From an uncultured Candidatus Melainabacteria bacterium (lineage in GTDB: Bacteria > Cyanobacteriota > Vampirovibrionia > Gastranaerophilales > Gastranaerophilaceae), in contig CAKUXO010000005.1 of NCBI GenBank assembly GCA_934700385.1, positions 17,491-81,490 of the forward strand: DNA of 64,000 nucleotides, read 5' to 3'. Below are positions 33,094 through 42,698 of the stretch, piece after piece (the first letter of the stretch is position 1; every line of letters starts with the position of its first letter). Position numbers and translations under genes: made by a program. Under the pieces are notes generated by a model, which saw only the letters and a program-made list of their open reading frames with translations, was not told where the DNA came from and searched no databases.

Positions 33094-34541
33094 GGTATAA
33101 TTTAATTTTAAATATCTTGGGGCTTAACGCAAAATATATCGGCTATTTGTTTATTTTTCCGATAATTGCTGCTATTTTATTAAAAGAATCATCTGAAATT
33201 TTACCTTTTTTAATAACAGGTTTAGTTGCAATTTTACTTGGATATATTTTATCTTTTAATAAAGTTAGTCAAAAAGAAGTTGATAACATTAAAAAATCTG
33301 AATCTTTAACGACTGTTTTTTTTAGTTGGATTATGTTTGCAATTATTTGTGCTATTCCATATTTATTTTATAAATTCAGCTTTACAAATTCATTTTTTGA
33401 ATCAATGTCAGGTATTACCACAACAGGCGCTACCATAATAAAAGATTTTAGTTTATACCCTAAAACATTATTTTTCTTTCGCTCTTTATGCCAATGGCTT
33501 GGGGGCATGGGAATTGTTGTATTATTTATAGCGGTTTTACCAAAAATTTCTGTTGCAGGTAGGCAGATGTTTTACGCTGAAGCGCCAATTCCTACAGAAG
33601 ACAAAGCGACCCCAAGAATTAGATATACAGCAGGCTGGCTTTGGGGAATTTATTTAACTTACACTATTTTAGAAATAATTGCTTTAAAATTTTTCGGCAT
33701 GGATTTATATAATGCAACAATAACAAGCCTTTCAACAATTGCAACTGGCGGTTTTTCTTCTATGCCAAACAGCATTATCGATTATAACAACACAAAAATC
33801 ACTTTGTGTATTTTATTTTTTATGTTCATAGCAGGAATTAACTATATTCTGGTTTATAGATGTATTAAAAGCAAAAAACCCGCACCGTTATTAAAAAGTG
33901 AAGAATTTAAAATTTATTCAATCGCAACAATTTCAATTTCATTACTTTTAGCAATTAGCTTATTTATCAATTCTCATTATGAAATTAAATCTGCTCTTTT
34001 AAATTCATTTTTTGAAGTTGCTTCCACAATGACTTCAACGGGCTTTGCTTCTGATAATTACATAAAATGGGATGCAACAAGCAAGGTTATTTTATTTATT
34101 GCATTTTTTACAGGAGGCTGTGCCACATCAACATCTGGCGGTATTAAAATAATCAGATGGATATTTTTGGGTAAATATTTAAAAAGAGAATTAAATAAAA
34201 TAATTCATCCGCAAGGAGTTTACCCGATTAAACTTGAAAATTGCACAATTTCATCTGATATTATTTCTCAAATGATTGGTTTTATTGTGTTTTATCTTGT
34301 AATTTTTGCTTTTGGCTCATTTTTAATCGTATTAATTGAAAACAATACAACAATCGCTATAAGTGCTTCTGCTGCTGCAATTGGTAACATTGGACCGGCA
34401 TTTGGCTCAATTGGACCATTAGATAATTTTGCAATTTTAAACACAACAACAAGATGGATATTAATTTTATTAATGTTAATCGGACGTTTAGAAATAATCC
34501 CTTTTTTAGCTATGTTAAACAAAGATTTATGGAAAAATTAA
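33090..34541 (+). CDS. trkH: Trk/Ktr potassium channel subunit
   Basis: The 483-residue membrane protein has the four pore repeats of the superfamily of K+ transporters. The selectivity-filter segments are visible in order as SGITTTGATII, LSTIATGGFSSM, ASTMTSTGFASDN and AAIGNIGPAFGS. About ten membrane helices are predicted by hydrophobicity. It forms the K+ path that TrkA controls. The formyltransferase gene begins 1 base after its stop. Confidence 0.93.
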   Translation: MRYNLILNILGLNAKYIGYLFIFPIIAAILLKESSEILPFLITGLVAILLGYILSFNKVSQKEVDNIKKSESLTTVFFSWIMFAIICAIPYLFYKFSFTNSFFESMSGITTTGATIIKDFSLYPKTLFFFRSLCQWLGGMGIVVLFIAVLPKISVAGRQMFYAEAPIPTEDKATPRIRYTAGWLWGIYLTYTILEIIALKFFGMDLYNATITSLSTIATGGFSSMPNSIIDYNNTKITLCILFFMFIAGINYILVYRCIKSKKPAPLLKSEEFKIYSIATISISLLLAISLFINSHYEIKSALLNSFFEVASTMTSTGFASDNYIKWDATSKVILFIAFFTGGCATSTSGGIKIIRWIFLGKYLKRELNKIIHPQGVYPIKLENCTISSDIISQMIGFIVFYLVIFAFGSFLIVLIENNTTIAISASAAAIGNIGPAFGSIGPLDNFAILNTTTRWILILLMLIGRLEIIPFLAMLNKDLWKN

Positions 34542-34542
34542 A

Positions 34543-35472
34543 ATGGATAGTAAAATAAAAATAATTTTTGTGGGAATTCCTGATATGGCAATGGTTTGCC
34601 TTCAAGAATTGTTAGAAAAAAAATTTAATATAGTGGGCGTCATTCCCCCTAAAAAAACCCATGAAACCTATTCATATTTTAAATCTTATGTTTTAGAAAA
34701 AGGTTTAAATTTAATTGATTTTGATAATTCACCTAATGAAAAAGAATGTATTGAAAAAATTAAAAAACTAGATGCTGATATTGGTGTTGTTTGTTCATAT
34801 AATTCAAAATTATCATCAGATTTTTTAGCCACAACAAAACTAGGTTACATTAATTGTCACCCCTCAAAATTGCCTGAATATCGTGGCGGCATGCCATATT
34901 TTCATATAATTAAAAATAATGAAAAAAAATCTGCCATAACTCTCCATTTTATGGATGAAAATTTTGACACAGGTAACATAATTCTTCAAAAAGATTTTAA
35001 TTTAACCCCCTATGAAACAATGGGCAGCCTTTTTAATAGAACAACTTTTATGATTTCAGAAGCGTTAGTTGAAGTTTTAGATAAACTTCAAAAAGAAAAA
35101 AGGTTGGAAAGTTTTGCGCAAGATAAAACCCATTCTTTTAAAACAGCCCCTAAAACAAATGGATATTTTAAAATTAATTGGTCTAAAGATATTTATGAGC
35201 TTGACGCTTTAATTCGAGCTTGCAACCCTTTTTATTGCGCTTATTGCTATTTTAGAGGGGTAAATTTTAAAATAATTAAAGCAGAGCCGATTGAAAAAAA
35301 ACACAATTTCAATTTTGGTCAAATTGTTAAATCTTCAAAAGACGAACTTTTAATTGCTGCAAAAAATGGTTTACTTTCCCTAAAAGTTGTTCAAATTGGA
35401 ACTTGGGGGATTTTTTGCCCAGATGATTTTTATTTAACCTTTAAACCAACAGAAACTGAAATTTTAAACTAG
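34543..35472 (+). CDS. Formyltransferase family protein (methionyl-tRNA formyltransferase-like)
   Basis: This 309-residue protein has the N10-formyltetrahydrofolate transferase fold. The catalytic trio is present: Asn and His in YINCHPSKLPEYRGGMPY and Asp in FMDENFDTGNI. A C-terminal OB-like domain (about 205-309) follows, as in Fmt. The HPSKLPEYRGG wording is closer to ArnA/other formyltransferases than to typical Fmt (SLLPxYRGAAP), so it may modify a sugar nucleotide or be a divergent Fmt. It lies in the trkA-trkH unit. Confidence 0.7.
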   Translation: MDSKIKIIFVGIPDMAMVCLQELLEKKFNIVGVIPPKKTHETYSYFKSYVLEKGLNLIDFDNSPNEKECIEKIKKLDADIGVVCSYNSKLSSDFLATTKLGYINCHPSKLPEYRGGMPYFHIIKNNEKKSAITLHFMDENFDTGNIILQKDFNLTPYETMGSLFNRTTFMISEALVEVLDKLQKEKRLESFAQDKTHSFKTAPKTNGYFKINWSKDIYELDALIRACNPFYCAYCYFRGVNFKIIKAEPIEKKHNFNFGQIVKSSKDELLIAAKNGLLSLKVVQIGTWGIFCPDDFYLTFKPTETEILN

Positions 35473-35481
35473 GAGAAAAAA

Positions 35482-36297
35482 ATGGATAAATTATATTTTC
35501 TAACAGCAGGAATTCCATCAATCGCTAAAGATTATTCTAACGCTTTTTTAAAGTTAGATGAATTAAATCTTGATGGATTAGAAGTTGAATTTGTGCATGG
35601 AGTAAGATACAGCGAAAAAACAAAAGAGGCGATTTTAAATCGTGGAGATAAATTAATAACTCACCATGGGCCATATTACATTAATTTAAACGCTAAAGAA
35701 GAAGATAAAATTAACGCAAGCCTTAAAAGAGTTTTAGATACAGCAAGAGCTGCTAAAGACCTTGGCGCTTATTCAATTACTTATCATGCTGCTTTTTATT
35801 TAGGAGATGATAAAGAAACTTTAATAAAAAGGATGATTGAGCGCCACGAAACAATTTTAAACGTTTTAAAAGAAGAAGATAATAATGTTTGGGTGCGCCC
35901 TGAAACAACAGGAAAACTCTCTCAATGGGGTGAACTAGATGAAATAATTGAGCTATCAAAGCATTTTTCTCAAATTCTTCCTTGTGTTGATTTTGCGCAC
36001 ATCCATGCTCGTCAAAATGGAACTTTTAACACTTATGACGAATTTTCAAAATGTTTTGAAAAAATTGGTAATGCCTTAGGTGATATCGCCCTAAATAATT
36101 TCCATGGGCACGTTGCAGGAATTAAATATACCTCTAAAGGAGAAAAAAATCATCTTATTTTTGAAGAAAGCGATTTTAATTATAAAGACCTTTTGCGTGC
36201 TATGAAAGATTTTAATATTAAAGGCGCTCTTGTTTGCGAAAGCCCTAATATTGAAATAGATACAAAAATTTTAAAAGAATATTATAACTCACTTTAA
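35482..36297 (+). CDS. Endonuclease IV-like TIM-barrel protein
   Basis: The 271-residue protein resembles AP endonuclease family 2 (Nfo). Candidate zinc ligands are in order: His in THHGPYYINL, His in YSITYHAAFYL, Glu in VRPETTGK, Asp and His in PCVDFAHIHARQNG, His in NNFHGHVAG and Glu in ALVCESPN. The spacing matches the three-zinc site of archaeal and bacterial Nfo-like proteins. It should act on abasic sites in DNA, though sugar isomerases share the fold. A Shine-Dalgarno AGGAGAA precedes the ATG. Confidence 0.8.
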   Translation: MDKLYFLTAGIPSIAKDYSNAFLKLDELNLDGLEVEFVHGVRYSEKTKEAILNRGDKLITHHGPYYINLNAKEEDKINASLKRVLDTARAAKDLGAYSITYHAAFYLGDDKETLIKRMIERHETILNVLKEEDNNVWVRPETTGKLSQWGELDEIIELSKHFSQILPCVDFAHIHARQNGTFNTYDEFSKCFEKIGNALGDIALNNFHGHVAGIKYTSKGEKNHLIFEESDFNYKDLLRAMKDFNIKGALVCESPNIEIDTKILKEYYNSL

Positions 36298-36322
36298 TGT
36301 TATAATAAAAAAGGAGAGAAGT

Positions 36323-36943
36323 ATGATTAATGAAATTTTAATAGCTTTAGCTAATTGGATACAGGGAGTTATAACTCATCTTGGTGCTTGGGGGGTTGCA
36401 TTATTAATGGCAATTGAATCTTGTAATATTCCTCTGCCTTCTGAAGCGATTTTACCTTTTGCAGGATATTTAGTTACAAAAGGCGCTTTTTCAATTCACA
36501 CTGCTGCATTTTTTGGGGCAATTGGGTGTGTTTTAGGATCAGTGCCATCATATTATCTTGGTTATTTTGGCGGAAGAAAATTTATTGAAAAATATGGTAA
36601 ATATTTTCTTATTTCAAAGCATGACCTTGAAATAGCTGATAAATGGGTTGATAAATATGGCGATTGGTCATTTTTCTTATGTAGGATGTTGCCTGTTGTA
36701 AGAACATTTATCTCGCTACCTGCTGGAATTTTAAGAGCAAGAAAAAGAACATTTTTCCTTTTTACATTTGTAGGGTCATTAGTTTGGAGTTATGTTTTAG
36801 TTTTTGTTGGGGTTAAATTAGGCGAAAACACAGAAGCTCTTAAACACATTTGGCACAAATTCGACGCATTAATTATTATTTGTTGCGTTATTTTAGGAAT
36901 AATTTATGTTTATCATCACATTAAAAATTTAAAAAACAGCTAA
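36323..36943 (+). CDS. DedA family membrane protein
   Basis: This 206-residue protein has the DedA signature: LLMAIESCNIPLPSEAILPFAGYL near the start, then GSVPSYYLGYFGGRKFIEKYGKY, and RMLPVVRTFISLPAGILR with the conserved Arg-x-x-P/R motif. Four to five hydrophobic segments are seen. Family members act as lipid scramblases/flippases for undecaprenyl phosphate or phosphatidylethanolamine in several bacteria. Its ribosome site is AAAGGAGAGAAG. Confidence 0.9.
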   Translation: MINEILIALANWIQGVITHLGAWGVALLMAIESCNIPLPSEAILPFAGYLVTKGAFSIHTAAFFGAIGCVLGSVPSYYLGYFGGRKFIEKYGKYFLISKHDLEIADKWVDKYGDWSFFLCRMLPVVRTFISLPAGILRARKRTFFLFTFVGSLVWSYVLVFVGVKLGENTEALKHIWHKFDALIIICCVILGIIYVYHHIKNLKNS

Positions 36944-36954
36944 AAAGGTTTAAA

Positions 36955-37554
36955 ATGAATAATTCTATTAAATTAATTAAAAAAGAAAACCAAAATTCAA
37001 ATAAAAAAATTTTAATAATCGGGGTTGTTCACGGGGATGAACCCCAAGGGGAATATTTCATTAATTCCTATTTAGAAAAAAATAATCAAAATTTAAAAAA
37101 CACGGTTTATTATATTCCAAGATTAAACTCAAATACTTCAAGAAAAAATAAAAATGGAGTTGACCTAAATCGAAACTTTCCAACTAAAAACTGGGTTTTA
37201 GGGGAAAATAACGATTATTTTGGGGGATTAAAACCAAATAGCGAACCTGAAACAAAATTTTTAGTTGATTTATTAAATGAAAATAATTTTTCTGAAATAA
37301 TAACAATTCATTCACCTTATAAAGTTGTTAATTATGACGGCCCTGCGCAAAATTTAGCTGAAATTATAAGTTCATTTTTAGGCTACCCAACAAGTTCAGA
37401 CATAGGTTATCCAACCCCTGGGAGTTTTGGAACATATTGCGGAGTTGAAAGAAACATCCCAACTATTACAATTGAAATTGATGAAAACGAAAATATTGAA
37501 ATTTTAAAAGAAAAATTCCACAAACTTTTTAAATATTTAGAAAATGAATATTAA
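36955..37554 (+). CDS. M14 family zinc peptidase, MpaA-like
   Basis: The 199-residue protein is a short M14 carboxypeptidase-type enzyme. The first zinc ligands are in IGVVHGDEPQGEYF (His and Glu), the substrate segment is NGVDLNRNFPTKNW, the third zinc His is in IITIHSPYKV, and the late catalytic Glu is in TITIEIDENE. Size and the GVDLNRNFP wording match MpaA, which trims murein tripeptides during cell wall recycling. It lacks a signal peptide. Its end overlaps the convergent PHP gene by 4 bases. Confidence 0.8.
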   Translation: MNNSIKLIKKENQNSNKKILIIGVVHGDEPQGEYFINSYLEKNNQNLKNTVYYIPRLNSNTSRKNKNGVDLNRNFPTKNWVLGENNDYFGGLKPNSEPETKFLVDLLNENNFSEIITIHSPYKVVNYDGPAQNLAEIISSFLGYPTSSDIGYPTPGSFGTYCGVERNIPTITIEIDENENIEILKEKFHKLFKYLENEY

Positions 37555-38399
37555 GCAAGTTCAATTTTCTTTTTTTCAAGCATTAATTTATCGTAAACCC
37601 AATCAGGAACGAAGTTTTTACCCATTAAAATTGTGCCATGGTTAATTGATGGCGCATGAAAATCAGAACCACCTGTAACAATTAAACCGTATTCTTCAGC
37701 TAAAGTTGAAAAATGTTCAACCGCAGCAGGAGAGTGTTTTCTATGATATGCTTCAATTCCTCTTAAACCATAACTTACAAGTTCTTTTGCTAATTTATCG
37801 GCTATATCAACATCAATAGGATGAGCAAAAACAGGAATTCCTTTTGCTTCAGATATAATTTCAACAGCGTCATGCGGAGTTACGGTTCTTCTTTCAACAT
37901 AAACTTCAGAGTTGTTGTTGATATATTTTGAATATGCTTCCATAATATTTGCACTTCCGCCGGCAGAAGTAATTGCCCTAGCTATATGAGGACGCCCTAT
38001 TGAGCCATTTTTTGCAACAAGTTTTTGAATATCCTCAAATTTAATTTTAATTCCCTCTTTTTTATAAAGAAGATCGATTATTTTATGAGTTTGCTCAATT
38101 CTGGCTTTTTGTTGAAAATTAAGCATATTAATAAAATCTTGATTATTTTTATCCATAAAATAACCTAAAATATGAACTTCCCAGCCTTTATAAATTGTAT
38201 TTATTTCAACCCCTGGGATAACTTCTAATTTTAAATTATTTTTTTTAATGTAATCTGTTGCAATTTTATGAGATAAAACGTTGTCGTGGTCAGTTAAAGC
38301 AATACAATCTAGCCCACAATCAAGCGCAGTATCAACAATTTGTTCAGGATTCAACATCCCATCAGAGTAAGTTGTGTGAATATGTAAATCAAGTTTCAC
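37551..38399 (-). CDS. PHP domain phosphatase/exonuclease (YciV/RNase AM type)
   Basis: The 282-residue protein starts with the PHP metal motif LDLHIHTTYSDG, followed by LTDHDNV, VIPGVEINT, HILGYFMD, VFAHPIDVD and GGSDFHAP, which together supply the trinuclear metal site. Homologues hydrolyse 3',5'-nucleoside bisphosphates and short RNA ends. Placement next to ymdB and rny supports a role in RNA turnover. It overlaps ymdB by 11 bases. Confidence 0.88.
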   Translation of the reverse strand: MKLDLHIHTTYSDGMLNPEQIVDTALDCGLDCIALTDHDNVLSHKIATDYIKKNNLKLEVIPGVEINTIYKGWEVHILGYFMDKNNQDFINMLNFQQKARIEQTHKIIDLLYKKEGIKIKFEDIQKLVAKNGSIGRPHIARAITSAGGSANIMEAYSKYINNNSEVYVERRTVTPHDAVEIISEAKGIPVFAHPIDVDIADKLAKELVSYGLRGIEAYHRKHSPAAVEHFSTLAEEYGLIVTGGSDFHAPSINHGTILMGKNFVPDWVYDKLMLEKKKIELA

Positions 38400-39216
38400 T
38401 GTCCTTTTCCTTTAAATCGCTATATTCAAAACTTATTCTGTTAATGCTTTTTGCGATATTATTTTCAAAAGTTATTTCGCAAGCATTAAAAATGTATGGC
38501 ATTTTAACTTCAACTTCAAATCGTTCATTAATTGAAGTCAAAAGTCTTTTAAAAGAAGATTGATATTCCATTCCGATAACGCCATTTTTACTTCCGCAGA
38601 AACCTGCGTCAGTTAAATACGCATATTTTTCATCAATAATTTGTTCATCTGCTGTAGGTACGTGGGTATGAGTTCCGATAACGGCATTTACCCCAAGTGA
38701 GAAAGCATATTGCGCAAAACATTGTTTTTCTGCGGTTGCTTCAGCGTGGAAATCAACAAAAATAATTTTATCTTCTAAAGACGTTTTTTCTTTAATTTCA
38801 TTTAAAATATTTTCAATTGCAACAAAAGGGCAATCAATTGGCGGCATAAAGACTTTGCCCAATAAATTAATTACAATTATTTTATCGTTAAAAATTCTAT
38901 AGCCCACCCCAAAAGCGGATTTATGATAATTATAAGGACGAATTAAAATATCTGCTTCATCTATATAATTTGCAATATCTTTTTTATCCCAAATATGATT
39001 ACCGGAAGTTAGGCAATTAATTCCATAACTTTTTAAATCTTCATAGTTTTTCTTAGTTAAACCAAAGCCGTGGCTTGCGTTTTCAGCATTTGCAATAATA
39101 AAATCATAATTTTGTTTATTATTTTCTTCAACTAAAAACTTGTGTACAATTGACCTTCCGGGGCGGCCAACAATATCACCAATGAATAATATTTTAAAGT
39201 TATCTTGATTTTGCAT
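38389..39216 (-). CDS. ymdB: YmdB family metallophosphoesterase
   Basis: The 275-residue phosphoesterase is the TIGR00282/YmdB type. All metal-site motifs are present: LFIGDIVGRPGR, IANAENASHGFG, SGNHIWDKKDI, FVDFHAEATAEK and GTHTHVPTAD. The family hydrolyses 2',3'-cyclic nucleotides and cAMP. It is co-transcribed 14 bases after rny, the conserved arrangement also seen in Bacillus. Confidence 0.92.
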   Translation of the reverse strand: MQNQDNFKILFIGDIVGRPGRSIVHKFLVEENNKQNYDFIIANAENASHGFGLTKKNYEDLKSYGINCLTSGNHIWDKKDIANYIDEADILIRPYNYHKSAFGVGYRIFNDKIIVINLLGKVFMPPIDCPFVAIENILNEIKEKTSLEDKIIFVDFHAEATAEKQCFAQYAFSLGVNAVIGTHTHVPTADEQIIDEKYAYLTDAGFCGSKNGVIGMEYQSSFKRLLTSINERFEVEVKMPYIFNACEITFENNIAKSINRISFEYSDLKEKDSET

Positions 39217-39230
39217 TATTGAGATTTATT

Positions 39231-40763
39231 TTATTTTGCAATTTCTGTAACTCTTGCTTCACGAACAACAGTTACACGAATTTGCCCAGGGTATTCAAGT
39301 TCATCTTCAATACGTTTTGCAATATCACGAGCCAATTTTGCACTTGCAACATCATCAAAAACGTTAGGCTGAACAACAACCCTAACCTCTCGACCAGCTG
39401 ACACTGCAAAAGACTGCTTAATGCCCTCATAGCTGTTAGCAATTTCTTCCAGCTTTTTAAGGCGTTTAATATAGATTTCAAGCGTATCACGACGAGCCCC
39501 AGGGCGACCTGCGGAAATTGTATCTGCAATTTTAACTAATGCGTCAGTTAAAGTGTTACAAGGTACATCATCATGATGGGCTTCAATTGCGTGCACAATT
39601 ACATCTTTTTCGCCATAACGACGGCATAAATCTGCACCAAGTTGAACGTGGGTTCCTTCTTGTTCTTGATCAAGCGCTTTACCGATATCGTGTAATAAGC
39701 CGGCTCTTTTAGCACTTTTAACATCAGAACCTAATTCGCAAGCAAGCATGCCTGCAATTTGTCCTACTTCAATTGAATGTTTTAAAACATTTTGACCATA
39801 GCTTGTTCTATAATATAAGCGTCCAAGTGTTTTTGAAAGCTCTTTGTTAAGGTTCATAATTCCAAGGTCAACGGCTGCACGTTCACCCTCTTGTTTAATT
39901 TTGTTTTCGATTTCTTTAACAGATTTTTCATAAACTTCTTCAATTCTAACAGGATGAATTCTGCCATCTTGAATTAGTTTTTCAATTGTTAATTTTGCGA
40001 TTTCTCTCCTAATTGGATCAAAAGAAGATAAAACAACCGCTTCAGGAGTATCATCAATGATTAAATCAACCCCAGTTAAAGTTTCAAGGGTTCTGATGTT
40101 TCTTCCCTCACGACCAATTATTCTACCTTTCATTTCATCAGATGGTAAAGATACAACTGAAACAGAAGTTTCAATAACTTGTTCAATTGCGCATTTTTGC
40201 ATTGTTTGAGAAAGAATTTCTCTTGCTTTTTCTTCAGCAGTTTCTTTAATTTTAATTTCGTTTTCACGAATTAATTGAATTTGCTCACTTGCCAATTCAT
40301 CTTTTAATTGAGTTAAAAGGGTTGCTTTTGCTTCTTCTCTAGACATTTGAGCAACTCTTTCAAGCTCTGTTATTTGTTTTGCAATTGTTTCAGCAAGGAA
40401 ATCTTCTTTTTCTTCAAGTTCATCTTGACGTTTTGAAAGATTTAATTCTTTATCTGTTATTTGTTGAACTTTAGACTCAATTTCATCTTCTTTTTTGAAT
40501 AAATCTTGTTGGATTTTTTCAAATTCAAGTTTTTTATCTCTTGAAAGTTCGTCTAGTTCCATTCTTTCTTTATGTAGTTGTTCTTTAGCGGAAATTAGCG
40601 CTTCTTTTTTAAGGAATTGTTCTTTTTCTTTAAAATCTTCAATGTATTTTTGTTCATTTTTTTCTAAAACTTCAACTTTTGCTTTAGAACGAACAAAAAG
40701 CATGGTCATTATTCCGCTAAGCACTAATAATAAAGCTAAGATAATATATAATAAAGTGTTAAT
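39231..40763 (-). CDS. rny: Ribonuclease Y
   Basis: This membrane-anchored endoribonuclease starts mRNA decay. It has an N-terminal membrane helix, a long Glu/Lys-rich coiled coil (about 30-200), a KH domain (MKGRIIGREGRNIRTLE), and an HD domain (LLHDIGKALDQE, VIHAIEAHHDDV). With the first usual start codon (GTG at 40724) the membrane helix would be cut. Reading back in frame gives INTLLYIILALLL, and its first codon, ATT at 40763, lies 7 bases after AAGAGGG. I therefore propose an ATT start and 510 residues. If wrong, the gene spans 39231-40724. Confidence 0.85.
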   Translation of the reverse strand: MNTLLYIILALLLVLSGIMTMLFVRSKAKVEVLEKNEQKYIEDFKEKEQFLKKEALISAKEQLHKERMELDELSRDKKLEFEKIQQDLFKKEDEIESKVQQITDKELNLSKRQDELEEKEDFLAETIAKQITELERVAQMSREEAKATLLTQLKDELASEQIQLIRENEIKIKETAEEKAREILSQTMQKCAIEQVIETSVSVVSLPSDEMKGRIIGREGRNIRTLETLTGVDLIIDDTPEAVVLSSFDPIRREIAKLTIEKLIQDGRIHPVRIEEVYEKSVKEIENKIKQEGERAAVDLGIMNLNKELSKTLGRLYYRTSYGQNVLKHSIEVGQIAGMLACELGSDVKSAKRAGLLHDIGKALDQEQEGTHVQLGADLCRRYGEKDVIVHAIEAHHDDVPCNTLTDALVKIADTISAGRPGARRDTLEIYIKRLKKLEEIANSYEGIKQSFAVSAGREVRVVVQPNVFDDVASAKLARDIAKRIEDELEYPGQIRVTVVREARVTEIAK

Positions 40764-41034
40764 TGCTTTGCCCTCTTATTACCTATAGTACTATTAAGAC
40801 TAATCAAATTTACTATTTTATTTAGTTTTATATATAAAAAATAATATAAGCCAATCTTAATAATTATATTCTATCATAATAATTTAATTTTGAATATAAT
40901 TTAACAATTTTTAAATAAAAAAGATTATTTTTTAATCTATTAATCAACCCCTCAAATGTTTGATTTAACATTTTTTCAAAAAGTGATAAAATAATATTGA
41001 CTTTTTATAAAAATTCATTAAAAGGATTATTGAT

Positions 41035-41289
41035 ATGTTAACTAATTTAGTAAATTTAATTACAAAATCTTTAAGCTCAACTTCTCAACTTACGCCTACG
41101 ACAAGAGTTGTTGAAAAAAGCAACAATCCTTTTTCTCAAAATGGCGAAACAAGAAGCCCATTTTTATCTAACACTTTTGGTTCAAGCTATACCTATGGCA
41201 AAAATCAACCCGTTAGTGGCGGATATTTTGCAGGATATTATAATGGCAAACCAAACATCGTTGGAAGAAAATTATTTATTGAAGTTTAA
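41035..41289 (+). CDS. Hypothetical Ser/Thr/Asn-rich 84-residue protein
   Basis: I do not recognise it. After a short hydrophobic start (MLTNLVNLITKSL) it is rich in Ser, Thr, Asn, Tyr and Gly (FGSSYTYGKNQPVSGGYFAG), which suggests a disordered or surface-exposed protein. The ribosome site AAAGGA is good. Its end overlaps the convergent membrane-protein gene by 4 bases. The 271 bases upstream hold only AT-rich sequence with a possible -10 TAAAATAAT near 40985. Confidence 0.5.
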   Translation: MLTNLVNLITKSLSSTSQLTPTTRVVEKSNNPFSQNGETRSPFLSNTFGSSYTYGKNQPVSGGYFAGYYNGKPNIVGRKLFIEV

Positions 41290-42677
41290 GATAATTTCTT
41301 TGCCATTTCTTGTTCTTGAGCAACGATAGCAGGATTTCTGTTATCTCCGTTATGGAAGAATTTTCTCATAGCAATATTAACTTTTGGCTGCAGAACACCC
41401 ATCGCCCAAGCGGCAATTCCAATGTTTGCAAAAATGGCGAATGTTTTAAAAGCCTTGATTGATTTAATATTATCAACATTTTTAGCTAAATCTTGAATGT
41501 TAACCATTGAATTTTTAAGAGATTTTTCATCAATAGTATTAAGATAGCTTAGGGCTTCTTTTTTGCCATTTTTATCTTTTATAATTGAAACTACGCCATT
41601 TTTTTCTAAAAGTTCTAATAGTGGATTATTTATATCTTTTTTAGCAAGATTATAAATTCCATCAAGCGCATTTTCCTTAAGAACGGTTTTTGTTTTGCCA
41701 TTAATTGTTTTGTTTTCTAAAAAGCCATTTTGTTCAATAGCATCTTTAGCTAAAAGCGCTTTTTCTTTTATATCATTTGAAAATAAAACAGTTGGATCAA
41801 GCCCGATTGGTTTTTTAATTTTTTTGCCGACACCTTCAAAAGCAAGCTGAATTGGTTTTGCTAAGCCATAGATGAAAACTAATTGGAAAGCTTCTTTTAA
41901 ACCAACTTCTTTCTTTTCACCTTTTCTTGCTTCTTTTAATCTTGTTCCTGTAATAACACCGTCTAAAATAGCAGTGTTTGCAATTGAATTATACATAAAT
42001 AATTCACCTAAACCTTTAAAAGAAACGTCTTTTTTAGGGTTTTCATTGTTTTTAGGGTTTTTATAGAACGAACCAAAAGCCTTGCTTTGAGAAACATGAT
42101 TATTTAAAATTATTTGAGAGGCTTTATTTTTATAAAAATCTTGTTCAATTCTTTTTGTTGTTGTTTTTTGTTTATATTTAATAAGAGCAGATAAAGCAAC
42201 TGCGCTTAAACCTGTTGCAGCAATAAATTTAGCCACAAAAAGACTTTTATATAAACTTTTATTTGTGAAATTTTTTAATACAGCATTTTTATCATCAAGG
42301 GTTAAGAAAAGGTTTTTCTCATCTTGAAGTGCATTTGATGAAACATCTTTTAATTCATTTTTAATTTCAGAAAGTTTTTTTTCATCCTTTAAAACTCTAA
42401 CATCAAAATCAGGGTTTAACTTTAAAAAAGGATAGACTGTTTTATTAATTAATTTTTTAACTGTGGGTATGCCAAAAAGCCAAACGGCACCTGTGCCAAA
42501 TTCTTCTATTGCTCTTTCTCTTGCGTCATCAACACCGCCTTCTTTTCTATATGTATCAACAATGGCAGCGTTTGAAATTGTGTCTTTTAATGCCATCGGG
42601 ATGATGGATTCAGAATTATTTGATAATTCTGATAACATTTTTATTGATTTTGTTGTAATAATACTCGGTATTTTCAT
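41286..42677 (-). CDS. Lineage-specific membrane protein with internal F-x-G motif
   Basis: The 463-residue protein is unrecognised. It has hydrophobic segments near 61-72 (GTGAVWLFGIP), 147-168 (VAKFIAATGLSAVALSALI), 265-280 (AFQLVFIYGLAKPI) and at the C-terminal end (TFAIFANIGIAAWAMGVLQP). The motif VSFKG lies at 218-222, just before ELFMYNSIANTAI. It resembles in layout the 604-residue protein at 56.2 kb (motif, then MYNAIYS). A leader with two micro-ORFs and an attenuator-like structure precedes it. Confidence 0.6.
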   Translation of the reverse strand: MKIPSIITTKSIKMLSELSNNSESIIPMALKDTISNAAIVDTYRKEGGVDDARERAIEEFGTGAVWLFGIPTVKKLINKTVYPFLKLNPDFDVRVLKDEKKLSEIKNELKDVSSNALQDEKNLFLTLDDKNAVLKNFTNKSLYKSLFVAKFIAATGLSAVALSALIKYKQKTTTKRIEQDFYKNKASQIILNNHVSQSKAFGSFYKNPKNNENPKKDVSFKGLGELFMYNSIANTAILDGVITGTRLKEARKGEKKEVGLKEAFQLVFIYGLAKPIQLAFEGVGKKIKKPIGLDPTVLFSNDIKEKALLAKDAIEQNGFLENKTINGKTKTVLKENALDGIYNLAKKDINNPLLELLEKNGVVSIIKDKNGKKEALSYLNTIDEKSLKNSMVNIQDLAKNVDNIKSIKAFKTFAIFANIGIAAWAMGVLQPKVNIAMRKFFHNGDNRNPAIVAQEQEMAKKLS

Positions 42678-42698
42678 CTCATTCCTTTACAATTAAAA

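Noticed and set aside
34543..35472. Naming the formyltransferase fmt
   Set aside because: The active-site segment HPSKLPEYRGG differs from typical Fmt, so the family call is kept but the symbol is not.
41108..41329. Plus-strand 73-codon frame overlapping the 84-residue gene
   Set aside because: It is a frame shadow without its own ribosome site, extending into the convergent gene.
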